Positions 42,663 to 55,293 of a stretch of DNA of 64,000 bases are shown here, one piece after another. The stretch's first letter is position 1. Each line of letters opens with the position of its first letter. A model generated the notes under the pieces. The model was given only the letters and a program-made list of their open reading frames with translations. It did no database searches and had not been told where the DNA came from. The stretch is from assembly GCF_014066305.1 (NCBI RefSeq), contig NW_023501094.1, positions 124,001 to 188,000 of the forward strand, read 5' to 3'. The stretch comes from Letharia columbiana (taxonomy: Eukaryota; Ascomycota; Lecanoromycetes; Lecanorales; Parmeliaceae). The position numbers were made by a program, and so were the translations under genes.

Positions 42663-45600
42663 GTTGAAAACCATGGAGCCAAGTTTGGTCTCAATGGTTG
42701 AATCGGCGTTTCGTGAGGACGACAAGGTTTCCTAGCTGAGGGAGAATCAGCATTAGCCAGAAGTAGATATTGTCGAGGCTAGGAATAATCGCAACAAAGA
42801 ATTTGACTCGCAGGGCCTGCTTTCAGTTCCATTCGTGTGGGCCGTACCTTTACTAATGCTGCAGTATATAGTTCTTGCGCAAAGCTGAGGATCGATACCC
42901 ACCTAGTCGATGTACGATGTCGGGGCAGGACGCTCTATGGCTTTCGAGCCAGGCAGCGAAGGTAGTATGGTAGACTGCAGAAATGAAGGGAGCGTTTCTC
43001 TATAGCACACGTATGACATGAGCAGGCGGCTCTGACGTTTGACTCGTATCTGTCGATGACTGCCATCGAAACTCTCCTCTGCAGGGTGTCATTGCGCATG
43101 TGGCCCCCACATGACCTAGATGATACCGCGTCTGCAATAAAAAGGATTCAGGTACGTACAAGGCGTAGTCCAATGGAAAACGATATTTTGACGATGCTGG
43201 CAGCAGCTGTCCGTGCGCTCCACGATCTGAATCTGTCCTTTCTCTTGACTGATTTGCTGGTTCGCTAGGTATATAGTCTCCCTCCGGCCTCTTTTGAATG
43301 TCTGTTAAGGGCGTGGATCCGATGTGGTCCGAGTAATGAAACGTCTAGGTACTGGAAGCAATTGCGACGTCGATAGTCGCTTACCGAACTGTTACGACTC
43401 GGCCGAGGGTTGGAATGGGAGCAAATGAGAAATTGGTGGTAGGTCAGATGATGTTCAAGAAATCAAGTCTTCTGGGCCAGGCTCCTGCTTTCCTTTTGCA
43501 TGGCGATGAGTATGAAAGGAAGACCTAGAGGATGACTGTTCAGCCGATTGAAGCCATTTGCCCGCAGATGGTGATGTTATTGGGAGGTGGTGTGGCAGTG
43601 TGGTATGTAGTGTGGTAGGAGCCTGACGTGCAGTGAGCCGTCTGTGTTGCTAGTGGACGGCTTCGCTTTGGTGCAGTCAGCTAGCTCTTGCTTTGTGTTT
43701 CAGGCTTCTTTCGTCTAACAAAAGATCCCTGTCAATTCCGGCACTGCGACGGCGGGTCTTCCCTTTGGGTAAAGCGCGCTTCAAATCCAAAATCTTCTTT
43801 TTCAGCTTTACTCCCTCACTCACTCCCTCACTCTTTCTTATACTAATTTCAGATTTCTACGGTACTATGCCCTTTATATTCAATCTTGCACTATTGCTCT
43901 GCTCCATCATGAGGACTGGATCAAGGCCCAACGCTGGGTTTTCACCTCGCCAATGCCATGGCAGATCATCAGGGTTGATCCTTTCCCCCGCTTCCTTCCT
44001 CTCTCTCATGAATCGGGCGTCAACAGAGTTCGCAAGCAGAAGTCCTTCGAACTATGCTGAGCCCCCGGCGTACCAGAGATTGCTTCACTAGGTATGTCAT
44101 TCAAAAGGCGGCTGTGCATGTCATTGCAAAGCTAAGAGAAAACCTTGTCGATTATGATATCTGCTCTGCGCTCCAAACACTGCATGTTGATTAGGTGCCT
44201 TTTTACTCCTGCTACCACTTTACAGTTCGTCAAGTGACTGACCTGAGATTCTGACATTGAATATTGCGGCTGCGGCTTTCGTCCCCTTCGTTTTACGTCC
44301 ATTTATTTTACGTGAATTACTCCCAAGTCTTGCAATCTTTCTCGCAGCACAACATTGCTTATCACTGCCAGCAAGTATAGTAATGCTAGTTTTGGTTACT
44401 AGACCGTTTCTGGAAAATAAGGCGGCAAAAAGCGGCGTTGACTTGTCTGCTGAGATGAAGTGCGCGATGATCGCAGAAAACCCTCCTTAAAAAGAATGGA
44501 ATGTACCTCAACATCGTGAAGCCCAAGGGAAGAAAGGATCGATGTTATAAAAGCAGCACGAATAACGGCAGGACTAAAACTAGACGTGCCGCGAAAACTA
44601 TCATTTTCGATCATCTAAGCCCCATGCCGCCTGTGTTGGCAATGCCATTTCAGGACTCGTGGACACTGGACACTACAGCGGGAACATGCTCGGCTCCCAT
44701 TACAGACCTACCAAAACCGGAACTTGGAGCTCCAGGACAGATCATTCCGATGCATTGAGTACACTCGAGACGCACCGCTATTCCGTCTATTTGATTTCAA
44801 GTTCCAATTGCCATCCGCGCTTGGATTTGATACCTCTATTCGTCCACCAAATAACGTACGCTCACGTGTGTTTCAGATCTCGAGAATGAAATAGGTGTTT
44901 AGATCTGGATGTGACAAATTACTCGCCGCTCGCGTGGCTTCGTCGTTACTCACTTTTTCTTTGTTTCAGGACTTGATCAGCACCATGGCCCTAGCCATGT
45001 TGCACCACTAGCCTTTCGATGGATCATGACGATCCAATCTCATCTACGCAGACAACCAAGAGTAGCAGGCTTTTTGGTAAGCTTCTTGCGGGGCCTGTAA
45101 CATTTACTTGTACCCTCACCAGCTTTTTCGCAGAGTGAGTGTGTCTCCCCACGGACTTTCCAGAACGAATCGTGGATGTTATTCGGCTCGTCCGACGAGC
45201 CACCATTCTTGGCTGGTCTGGGCTTTTCAACTCCTCCGACAAGGCAATCTGATCGAAATTTGAAACTACGCTTCCCACGTTAGTACTGTGGTTGGAGTCT
45301 CTTTGACAGTGTGAGGCTTCCAACAGCCTTTGAAGCACCGCCCTTGGTAGTGATTGTGCAATCTCCTGGCCACCACCCTGTGTCTCCCAAAACAAGTTAC
45401 AAAGGGACAGTACCTGTTTGTCATCAGGCTTCCTTTCAGTTTGGCCTACAAAGTGGCAATGCTTATCTCAGAGCCTGAGCTGCTCAGCATTCAAATCTTT
45501 ATCCGCCAAGAACTTGCAATCCTTGGTTCCACCCTACCGGGATCATCCGGTGCACATAGTCGATTCTTGTGCTTCCACACTCTGAGAGAGCAAGATCATG

Positions 45601-46603
45601 GTTCAAGGTACTCGTACTTAAGTAGCAGGTTCCACGACGACTTATAGGTCGAATAACACCTTCCGGATCAGAAGCTTTTACCGCTTTCAGATAGATAGTC
45701 GACATGGTAGAATGGTGGAATGGTGGAATGGTGATGGTATGCGGCAAAAACTCCTTCATAAAAGCAATGCACTTATTAGATGTGTGAAACAATCTTCACC
45801 GCAATTGTTTGTCATACTCATGACCACTGGTAGCACCAAAGGTAGGGGTGGGGAAAGATTTACTTTTTTTTTGACAGGGGTGATGCCAAGGATCGCTTGC
45901 GGGGGCGCTAGCTAGGCGGGGTGCGGGCGCATGATTTGGTAAGGTAAACTGTAAAGTAAGGTAATTCGAGTAAAGTACCCTTACTTTAATTATAAGTGTG
46001 CAGGGCAGTGTGCAGCGAGTATGTAGTATGTAAGAAATTGGCTGCTGACGAGAACACCCTGCAGGGCGCTAGAGGGTCGAGTTAAAAAAACGTGCCTCGC
46101 GTGCCTCGACCGAAATTTGGATGATCCGACGTATCACGTCTCTTCCTCACCCACATCACATTGGGGGAAAATAAAAAGTAAGCCACCAAAGAGCCTTCCA
46201 TTTCCTTCTTCGGCAACCATTTCACCATTTCACACGTGGCAACCCTAAGAATGGCTGTGGGGGCTTGCTTCTCTTTGCGGTATATGCTCGCACAGATCGT
46301 GGGTAGCTTGACCTCCCTTCTCGTTGGAGGATGCCGAAAGTCGGTGTAGCTGTCGACAGGCTGTGTTGGTCTGCGTCTATATAGCTATCACTTTATTAAA
46401 CCATCGCTGTCGTCTGATTTATTTCGCTCATTGCTCCCAAAATCTTCCTTCAAACATCTACCATCCTCTTCTTATTCTCGCTCTTCTCTCTTCTTCTTCT
46501 TCTTCTTCCTCCACTACACTACCTTGGCCTGACGTTGCCTGACTGCCTGCCATCATCTATCTCTTATATTCCTCGATACTTGACTGCTTGCCCTTTATCC
46601 CAC
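42663..46603. other. Long gene-poor region, 3.9 kb
   Basis: Holds the G-alpha and bZIP promoters and nothing else I can support. ORFs such as 43693-44091, 44257-44490, 45024-45395 and 45354-45647 lack motifs and overlap others. Short repeats occur: GGAATGGT units at 45715-45735, and a GTAAAGTAAGGTAA-type stretch at 45945-45990. 46430-46560 is C/T-rich with a CTT run (46490-46507), likely leader of the bZIP gene. Confidence 0.45.
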
Positions 46604-47347
46604 ATGGATCAGATGTACATGACCCCTACCAGCGACTATTGCGCGTCGCCAATGTCCTTCCCAAATGTTCCTGAGCTGCTGTCTTGCTCATTCGATGACG
46701 TCTCAACAGATCCAAGCCCCAGCCCTCCGATGGTGAGTCCGCGAAACACTTTGCTCCACTAACCTCGAGTACTGACCAAACTATTTTCAGATGTATGGTA
46801 GCCTCAACAACCGATACCACACATACCCAAGTCCAACATCCTATCCTCAATACGTGGACTCTCAACCACAAGTCGTCAACTCCATCGAATTCACAGACCT
46901 CACCCAGCCTCAATTGGAAGATCGACGAAGAAGGCGATCGAACACGCAACAGGATAAAGAGAGCGTCTCGAATATGCGCATCGTAAGTGCAGCCAAACTC
47001 CGGTAACGCCGCTCGCCTCGGCTAATCCTTAACAGCGTCGCCGCGCCCAAAATCGAGCCTCTCAGCGCGCCTTCCGCGAACGCAAAGAGAAGCACGTTCA
47101 GCACCTCGAACACGAACTTGAGGAGCTCGAGGCAAAGCACCAGAACCTTTCAAGATCTTACACCGATCTTGACAGCACACACGCGAAATTGAAAATGGAG
47201 GTCAAGCAGCTACGGAGCGAGCTGGAGTCGGTCAAGTCGTCGCGAGAAGGCTCTGTCAACGAGAATCCACAGTCCAACAGCAACTTCTTCGATCCCTTCT
47301 CCTCCGACGGTAATTTTTACGGCTCAGGGACAGAAGTGCGGTTCTGA
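46604..47347 (+). CDS. AP-1-like bZIP transcription factor (KapC/Yap type)
   Basis: Exons 46604-46732, 46791-46982 and 47036-47347 (210 aa), all phase 0, with GTGAGT/GTAAGT donors and CTAAC-type branch sites. The basic region NRASQRAFRERKEKHV has the Yap-class pattern (Gln and Phe-Arg in place of the usual Ala and Cys/Ser-Arg). It is followed by a leucine zipper of about four heptads (LEHELEELEAKHQNLSRSYT, LKMEVKQLRSELESV). The protein is shorter than most Yap1 relatives and lacks the Cys-rich redox domains, so KapC or another small family member is more likely than Yap1/Nap1. Confidence 0.85.
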
Positions 47348-47837
47348 TCATATCTTCTACCTCCTTCTCTCTCGGCCTTGCTCTACGAAGATTGGGCTGT
47401 TGGATTTGGCGTGTGAAGGGACTCGCTGTCAAATTTTTGGGTTACCGTGTCTTGCACTTTAGCGCCGATATCGCAGTGTGGTGGCGGCAGCGAAAGGCTG
47501 TCACACGCAAAGAACAGGGAAGCTGGGCGCTGGGGCGTTTGCAATCGTTGCCTGTGCCGTTTAATGAACTGTTTTCTAAAAAGCCTTTGGCCAACCTTTT
47601 GCTCTTGTAACTGTACAATGATACGATCAATGGAAGATAAGATGCAACCTTATCCGAGTGGGATGCATGCGGTACTATGTACCACGTACCATGTACTATG
47701 TATATCGTAAAGTATCTGCAAGGTCTCGCGTTGTTCGTTGCCCTGCAGATGCCATTTGAATCCCGCAATCTGCAATCCTGTCGCTACTGACAGTGACCAT
47801 AAGGCTAGACGGGCGCCCCGCCGACGTAGAAATTACC

Positions 47838-47859
47838 CACACACACACACACACACACT
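47838..47859. repeat. AC/GT dinucleotide microsatellite
   Basis: About ten CA units in a row. A GACAGTGACC block flanks it on both sides (47788-47797 and 47861-47870). Confidence 0.85.
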
Positions 47860-48124
47860 GACAGTGACCGCTCCCAACCTTAAACCCCCACAAACCGCTT
47901 ATTCTCCTTTAGCGAATGCGAGCCTTTTGTTTCTCTTCAGCCTTGTTCCCTCGGTCATTCGAGACATCTTTATGTCCGAGCGCACATTCGCTCCCCTCCA
48001 GGCTCCGACCGAGTCGATTCACTGAGGAGGTCCTGCATGGAGTCTAGTATCGCCACCACATTTTTCCTTCTCACTTATCAGTAAGCACATACGTCGGCAC
48101 ACGTGGAGAGAAGCCTGCTGCGTA

Positions 48125-48153
48125 GGAGGCGTTCTTCGCCGAAGAACGCCTCC
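48125..48153. repeat. Perfect 14-bp inverted repeat, 1-nt spacer
   Basis: GGAGGCGTTCTTCG, one C, then its exact reverse complement. GC-rich palindrome in a gene-poor region, adjacent to an AT-rich stretch (ATTATTAATATT). Confidence 0.85.
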
Positions 48154-49495
48154 CTCTACTATTATTAATATTACAACTCACGGACGGCCCGCCTGGGCTG
48201 GGGTACACTGTGTTGTTTTGTTTTGGTCTTCCCGCTAAAAGTTGCGAAGGTCTGAAGCGCGAACTGGTTTCCTCATGTTGGGGGTTGGCGGGGGTGTCAA
48301 GGAGGGGTCCACTGCCTTCTGAGTTGTACGGTCTTGCATGCGCCGGGTGACGTGCTTTCTTGAAGAAAGTCCGGAGAGTTCGTAAGAGCGGTCTGGAACC
48401 ACCAACCACAGCGAACCATGCAGACGTTTGACTGCATATCTCCAGCCTCCTTCTATTATTTTGACTTTGATAGCAAATGCCATATCGAGTATCTGTACCC
48501 TTCGCAACGCTCCCGAGGTTCTTGCATTGTCCCAAGACAAAACTATTGATACCAAGGCCTCCACCGCCTTTTCTTTTTTTTTTCCACCAATGTGATCAAA
48601 CTCTCCCGATGCAAGCTGTTGAATGACCACAATCTTTTCGACTATCTCCAGCCCTACGACAATCTTGAATTATTACTGTTCCACGTCACATGTTATATTC
48701 GAACAAGAGCGGAATGACACCGCTGAAGCACAACTTTTGAAGAGAACTCAAGCGAAACAAAGATCATATTGCAGGCTGACGGACGCCGATTGGCTTTGTA
48801 CTTTGGAGGTGGGGAGTTCGAATCACGCAAATGCCACAGGTGGAACACCAAGTGGAGATAACAGATTTTGAATTGGGCTCACCTGTTCGGGATGAGACAG
48901 TCTTACCCTCCGGTAACCGGGCGAGCCCAGATTTCGGACAAAGTCAATGGTAACCTGTTCATCTTCTGGGGAGACAGAGCATGGTGGACTGCCCTTGAGT
49001 TCAGGCTACTGAGTACTGTCGACGTTACCGAGAAGCAGAATTGGACATGAACACTTGATCTCGCAGCAAGAGATCCCGCATCATCATTTTGCATCATTAG
49101 ATTTCTAGTAAGGTCCGTGAAGATGATATTTAGAGATTAGACCATCTGCTGGGTAGATGGGCAAGGAGAGGTAGCGGCCAGCTCCGAGATCAACCTGTAC
49201 ATGGTGTTGGCTGCTAATAGGTCTCGTGGGATCCTATTCTGTTTAGTTCGATCTTGGTAGATGCTCGTTCAAGGTATTTCAGCTACTGACGATAAATAAT
49301 CCAACTCCCCGCGTGTCCATACAGCATATACTCCCAAGTCTTCGCACTTCTTGAGGCCGAAATCCTCGGACATCTGACTACGGCTTCTCGAGAAATTATA
49401 ACTATGCATGTACGAGTAGTGGCATATACAGAGGTGCACCGCATCGAAACCCGTACGACTTAGATCCTTCTAAGTTATGACGGTTATACAGATAT

Positions 49496-49526
49496 CTTCG
49501 AATATCATTATATATAGTATTCGAAG
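49496..49526. repeat. AT-rich inverted repeat
   Basis: CTTCGAATA (49496-49504) pairs with TATTCGAAG (49518-49526) around a TATATA-containing loop. Confidence 0.7.
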
Positions 49527-50679
49527 GTCGAGGCTTTTGATGAATTAGTCGAATGGATCTATTCCTCTTTTGAGTATATATACTATCTATCCCCGGCTGA
49601 GAGAAACTTGTACGTTTACGGAGCGCTATACGAGGGTTCACTTTCCTTCTTCCATTCCTAGCCGAGAACAAAATAAAGATAACGCTGGAATGGGAGAGGT
49701 AACCGCATTGAGTAGAAACGAGGTAGTAGAAACCCAATGCTGCCAACGTTGATTGAAGATGTCAATTCCTTAATCATTTCGGTAGAAGGTGCGGAGACAG
49801 ACTTAGCCAATCCAAGGCGAAGAAGTTGTATGATGTTTGGAATTGAAACACCTCGAATGCCAATTTCCAACCCTCGTATGTTCTTCTTCCCGTCGACGAC
49901 GTACCCCTATTGAATTCGAACCTACGCTGCAGCTGTATCGAGCACAGCAGCAGTAGCAGTGCATATCAAAACACCGCTGTCGGGCTTTCCTGTGCTCCCG
50001 TCCTCGCTTTCCCGCCTTTGACTGCATAGAATCACGATCACGTGCAAGATGCAATGATGAATAATCTGCTTCCGGGTGCTCACAGGCTTGTCCTCAGTTT
50101 GTTCGGTGCGCCGTTCAAAGGGTTTTGTTACGCTGTTCGCGGAACACCCTGGGCGACATAAGGTATCGAGCTTGTCTCTGGGGAAAACCCCAGAAGAATG
50201 GGAGCGTGCTTGCGATGCAGAGTTGATACGAGCCTATCTAAAACGTGGCTGCCTTCGAATACTTCTTCCTGCTGTCACCAGTATTCGACCTCTCCGGCTG
50301 CTCCCTGTTGCCAAGCCGACACCAAGACTTCCAAGACTTCCAAGACTTCGCTGCTTGGCTCCAAGACCGCCATCTTAAAAATAAATCTCCCCTCAATGCC
50401 TGCCTTCTCTTCTCTACCAAGACCAGCCAAGGACTCTATTCCCAACATGACGCTGCCTCGTCCCCCGTCTTATCCTTTCTTTCCGACCTCGCTGCCCTTC
50501 TACCCTTGGCCCTCCTCTTCTTTGGCCTTTCTTGTGTAATACTCTCGTCATGCTTGAAAGCGTTGTGAAGCTTCACGAGATATCCTCTGTCCAACCGTCT
50601 ACTACTGCTGGTGACCAAGCCATGTCCAGGCTAGTCGCCGAATGTGGACCTCTGAGACCACCTGCAGCAACATATCTAG

Positions 50680-51432
50680 TCCGTGGGGAAATCGAGTCCC
50701 GAGACACTTCTGCTCCAATCAGAATTAACGACTCAACCAACGCACGACCTGGCTCTCACGATCCAGAAAAAGAGCGGATTTCAACGGCATACACGCCCTT
50801 CCCGTGGTTCATCCTACCAGCACTCAAGGGTCATCTGTGCTGATGACGGGGATGACGGGGATGACAACGAGTCCAAAGAGCACGCATTTTGGATATTAGT
50901 AGGCAATCTTACCTCTAGTGAGATCTCCTCTCACTGACATGTCCGCGATCAACAGATCTACCTCTCCGCCTTGTCGCCTCTTCTTGCACTCTCAATAGCA
51001 CCTTACACCCTCCTCATGGGCACGCTACTTCTGCTGCTCTTTCCACTGTGCTTCTGCTTGAAGCAGATACCTGTCTGCGCACACTGCCGTCATTTCCTTT
51101 CGCCGCTACTCGTCCTCCAGCTCAAGCTCGTATACTCTTCCTGCGACAGAGATGACACTGTCCATTCCGAGACAAGCGGTATTATGGTGCTTGTCCTTGT
51201 CTCCATGCTCTCTCCTCTGTATGCCATGGCTATAGCTGTAGCGGCTTGGGTCGCTGGTGTTTTCTGGTTCTACACTGCTATGTTGGGAAATCCAGACGGG
51301 AGAGAAGACAGAGATGATGGAAGAGAGACAGTTCTAGCAGTGAGAGGATGGTGGGAAAGGTGGTTAATCCAATGCTTGGAGCCAAAGCGAAGTTCCACAT
51401 TGCGGGATGGTGGACCAGAAAGTGGCTGTTGA
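50680..51432 (+). CDS. Multi-pass membrane protein, incomplete model
   Basis: The last exon, 50956-51432, is well supported. It begins after an intron (GTAGGC at 50899, CAACAG acceptor at 50955) and encodes IYLSALSPLLALSIAPYTLL and further hydrophobic segments (LLLLLFPLCFCL, GIMVLVLVSMLSPLYAMAIA) before a charged C-terminus. In frame upstream, an exon of about 50680-50898 ends DNESKEHAFWIL and joins in phase 0. Earlier exons, perhaps from the ATG at 50396 or in 50245-50568 where another hydrophobic stretch (LAALLPLALLFFGLSCVILS) occurs, could not be joined with confidence. Family not recognised. Confidence 0.4.
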
Positions 51433-52374
51433 GAGCCAACGCCACTGAACGATTGAGTTTTGTCTGCTGCGAGGATCTAGAGCCAGCGTGAAAACAGGGG
51501 TCGAGGTCGTAGGCAAGGAGAGTTGATGCGCTGTGTTACAGCTGGGAAATCGTGATATATACGTGAGGGGCCACGCGGCGCGAATATATGAACGGTCGTC
51601 TGATTGAAGGGATCTCGAGTCACGATCACACAAGATGAACGGGCAAATCTAGTTAACGAAGGCCCTTTGGGAGGAGGAGAGCTAGCTACTACTCTATGCG
51701 TTAAGGGAGACGGTAACAGCGCAGGTGTCATGTCGATTGTCGCTTCCCCTCTGATCCTCTATATATAAAAACCCGAGGGATGTAGGAACTGTTCCAAGAC
51801 GTTTTTTTTCCTGCGAGGTCGACAGCGGTTGAATACGTTCGAGGATTGTTGATCGTAAACATAACGCGGGGAGGTCTTATGTTCGATGATGATACTCCAT
51901 ATAGCTAGCTATGGAACTGCTCTGGGCTTTGATGCCTGCCTGTCACGCAGTATAACTGACATCATCTCTTCATCTCATCATCATCATCATCATCATGGGA
52001 TCATGGGAAAGAAGCATAAAGAAGCTCAGATAGTTCATGTTGTAATTACAGAGATTCAAGGCACACTCTCGACCGCTCAAAATTGGCCCCATCCTCCCAC
52101 CTGCCTCTCCGCCCTTGGACCCAGCAAGCTTCGCTCGGTTCAATACCATATACCTCCAGAACCCCGCTCGTATAAAGCACAGCGAATTCAGATCCCATGT
52201 ACACACAAGCTGCATCCATGTGCAATTTTCATAAATCCGAGGTCATGCTAGGAATCGTAATGGTATCCGGTGTTCTGAGTGCCTACGCCAATGTATAAAG
52301 CTGGTCACATTGTTAGCACAGTATTGTTGCAAAGACATGAGTCAATGGAAACTTACGTATATGAATATGCATAA
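51433..52374. other. Intergenic, no gene recognised
   Basis: About 940 bases. A TATATATAAAAA at 51761-51772 resembles a TATA box, but no gene follows. An ATC/CAT trinucleotide run lies at 51975-51995. Confidence 0.45.
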
Positions 52375-55293
52375 TCACTTCTGCGCCTCGACTTTTGGCT
52401 GACCGTTCATATTGTTGTGTTGCGGACTGTTGCCTCCGCCTGATCCCTCTTTCCGTTTCTCTTCCTCACCCTCGTCATCATAATCTTCATCAACCTCCAC
52501 CTTCCTCGCTGCTGCTTCGTATGCCTCTCGACGCTCTTCGCGGCCAGCATCAGAGATAGGCGTTTGAGGAGGCTCATTCGCCGTTGGCTGATGCATTGAA
52601 GGCAGCGTTGGTGGATGATGAGCGGCTTCAGACGGATGATAGGTTTCGTCGGCCCTTCTCTGCTCCTCACGTCTAGCTGTGGAAGAGCTCCGACTGTGTC
52701 TGAGTAGAGGAGATGCCGGCCTGGGATAGGGAGGAGACTGTGGTCTCCCCCGTGGAGACCCTGGTCTCGGCCGAGGAGAAGACTTCCTGTCTGGCGGCGA
52801 TGCTCTACGGTGACGGTGGTCTTCTAACCTGTTTCGGCTCTCGCCGTTTGCGTGGTGCTTGTTTGCGACTTTGTACTCATCATCAGACTCATGGCTTCGC
52901 TTGAACCCAGTAGATGGTCGGTCATCTCTCTCACGAGCAGCAGCTTCAGCAGCAGCGAGCGCCGCCATTGGTGGCGGCGCACCGGCAGCGATACCTACCG
53001 ATTGAGAAGTGTTGGGGTGATGTTGTTGATAATGCTGCTGCGGCGGGTAGTTGGGGCCTGGGGGGGACACTCTTGCTTCTGCAATCGGTCTTATCTCAGG
53101 TGGAGGACTATCTCCACGCCCGTAGGGAGCTCTAGGGCCTGGAGGTAGCTGACTGCCGCCCGTGGCAAGTCTCAAGCTAGGGTCTGGAGCTCCATAATTT
53201 GGATTGGGAATCCGGTTAGCGGTCGTTGGTCCAGACACAGGTAGTTGAGGCTGCGGTAACGATTGGGGAGCCGAGAACGGGAGCGTTCCATTATGATTCA
53301 AATTTGGTGGTGGTGAAGCTCGTCGTATTGGGGTATGTCGGTGTTGCTCTTGGTATTGCCTAATCTGATCCTGACGCGGGCTTCCTTGCCTTTGCGACGG
53401 TGGCGGTCTCACAGGCTCGCGCTGATCGTACATACTGGAGGGTTGGGTCTGAGGCTGAGGCTGAGGCTGAGGCTGAGGATTGGGGATGTCTGCCAAACGT
53501 CGACTCCAATCGGGTGCCGTGCCATTTTGCGCTGGACTGGGTCCATGAAGCACTGAAGGGGGGCCTGTCGGAACACCCCACTGTGGGCCCGGAGGAGCCC
53601 CAACGCCGGGGTTCTGGTATTGCTGAGGATGCACGTCTTGAGGTACTGGGGCATTTTGCTGATTAGGCATCCCGGTAGATTGACCATTGTTACGTAGAAG
53701 CTGCAAGCGAGCTTTGATATACATATTACTCGGGTCGAGGTCGAAGGCTCTTTGGTATGCGTCAAGTGCATCAGCAGTCTGATTGTTACATGACTCGTAC
53801 TATCATTGGTTAGTTTGAACTTGTGTAGGTAACCGAATCTCGCGAAAGCTCACCAAAGTCCCAAGGTCATACCAAACTTCCGAGATGTACGGATTCAAAC
53901 GAATCGCTCGGGAATACGCATCGAGGGCATCTCGGTACTGATTGATTTGATAATAAAGCACGCCAATGGAGCACCAGAAGGTGGGATTACGGCCATCTCG
54001 ATAAACCGCTTGCTGGTAGGCTTCGTACGCCTTCGAATATTTCTGCTGGGACATGTAGCATCTTCCGAGAAGATACCAGCTTTGCGCATCCGTGTTGTCT
54101 GGACTGTTTAGTACCACGAGAGTGTACCCTAGGCTGTGCACAACTTACCAGAGCTCACAGATTTCTCCAAATACTCGATTGCTTGCTCCTGGCTGTTGAA
54201 TAGCGGGCTTTCCTGGTGGTGCAACCATCCAAGCTGTTGTAAGACCTTGGCGTGATTGGGATCCCTATCAAGAACCCGGCGATACGCTGCTTTGGCGGAA
54301 TCATACTGCTCATCTCGTGTTAGTCAAATGGTAATACTCAAGATCTGAGTACGTACGTCTTTGCGCTGTTCATGGACGTGACCAATCTGAAACCAAATAT
54401 CCTCCTCGGTCAGTGGCCTAGGGGGATTCTGGACGATATACTTGAAGCACTTTCGTGTCGTTAGCAAGGTACGTCTACAACATGGGCGTAGGAGGTTACC
54501 TCTAAGCTTTGATCGTACTTTTGTTGCTGTTTGTATATTATCCCAAGACGGAAGTAGATCTCGTTTGCTTTCTCGAAGTCTGGCTGCATAGTCATGACCT
54601 GGGAAAAGGCCTCTTCGGCATGCTCAAGGGAGCCATAACGATCGTATAAAATGCCAATACCGTACCACAGTTTTGGTTCCTACCGAAGGTCAACCGGAGC
54701 AACTGGGACATCGCGGAGCACTTACTTTAGGGTCTCGGAGGTGGTACAGAGCCTGCTGATACGCTGCATAAGCTTGCTGGAGATCCTCCATCATGAGGAA
54801 GCAGTGGCCTTGTTCTCGTCAGCGGGATTGCGTCGATGCGCAATATGGAGGTAGCTACCCAGGCTGCCCCAGACTTCACCATTACTCTGATCGAGTTTCA
54901 GTATGGTTTGTAGGTATTCTACGGCCCTCGGGAAATTTTCCTTGGTCCTGAGGATACATGAGATTGCATTGAGGGCCTGTATGGATTGGTAGTTGTGGCG
55001 TAGAGCCTGCTCGTAGGCGAAAAGCGCGCCATCGGAGTCCCCTTGAAGCTCACAGGTACTGCCTATGTGATGTCTTAGTTTGCGATGATGCAAGTATTGA
55101 TAGGCGCGATGAAGTACATACCTATTCCCAACCAAATGTTCTCACTCTGGGCATAGAGATGCGCTTGTGTAATCTTGGCGTGTGATGGTTGTTGCATTGG
55201 CAAATGGCCGTTGACTTGAGGATGTCCGGCGTGTAATCCATGATGCAGATGAACACCTCCAGGAGAGGCTGGTTGATGATGATGATTCGCCAT
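52375..55293 (-). CDS. ssn6: General transcriptional corepressor SSN6/CYC8 (TPR protein)
   Basis: Partner of Tup1 (RcoA in Aspergillus) in global repression. Eight exons: 55122-55293, 54859-55062, 54726-54808, 54500-54679, 54357-54449, 54149-54305, 53854-54098 and 52375-53799 (852 aa). All phases agree. Start MANHHHQPASPGG. Tandem tetratricopeptide repeats run from about residue 45 to 400 (ALFAYEQALRHNYQSIQALN, WGSLGHCFLMMEDLQQAYAA, IWFQIGHVHEQRKDYDSAKA, SWYLLGRCYMSQQKYSKAYE). The rest is a disordered Pro/Gln/Arg-rich tail with a PQPQPQPQPQ run and an acidic cluster near the end. Confidence 0.95.

Larger units (their letters stand above)
47348..50395. other. Long gene-poor region, 3.0 kb
   Basis: An AC dinucleotide run (47838-47859), a 29-bp near-perfect palindrome (48125-48153) and an AT-rich inverted repeat (49496-49526) are the only structures seen. 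A minus-strand ORF at 48235-48630 has no ATG at its start and no known motif. The rest is unassigned. Confidence 0.45.

Noticed and set aside
48235..48630. 131-residue minus-strand ORF
   Set aside because: Starts with a non-ATG codon, first Met is internal, and no motif or splice evidence was seen.
48800..48830. GTTCGAATC near 48806 resembles a tRNA T-loop
   Set aside because: The flanking bases do not form a T-stem or acceptor stem, and no D or anticodon arm is visible.
51886..52251. ORF with a run of seven His
   Set aside because: The His run comes from a CAT trinucleotide repeat; the rest has no protein-like features.
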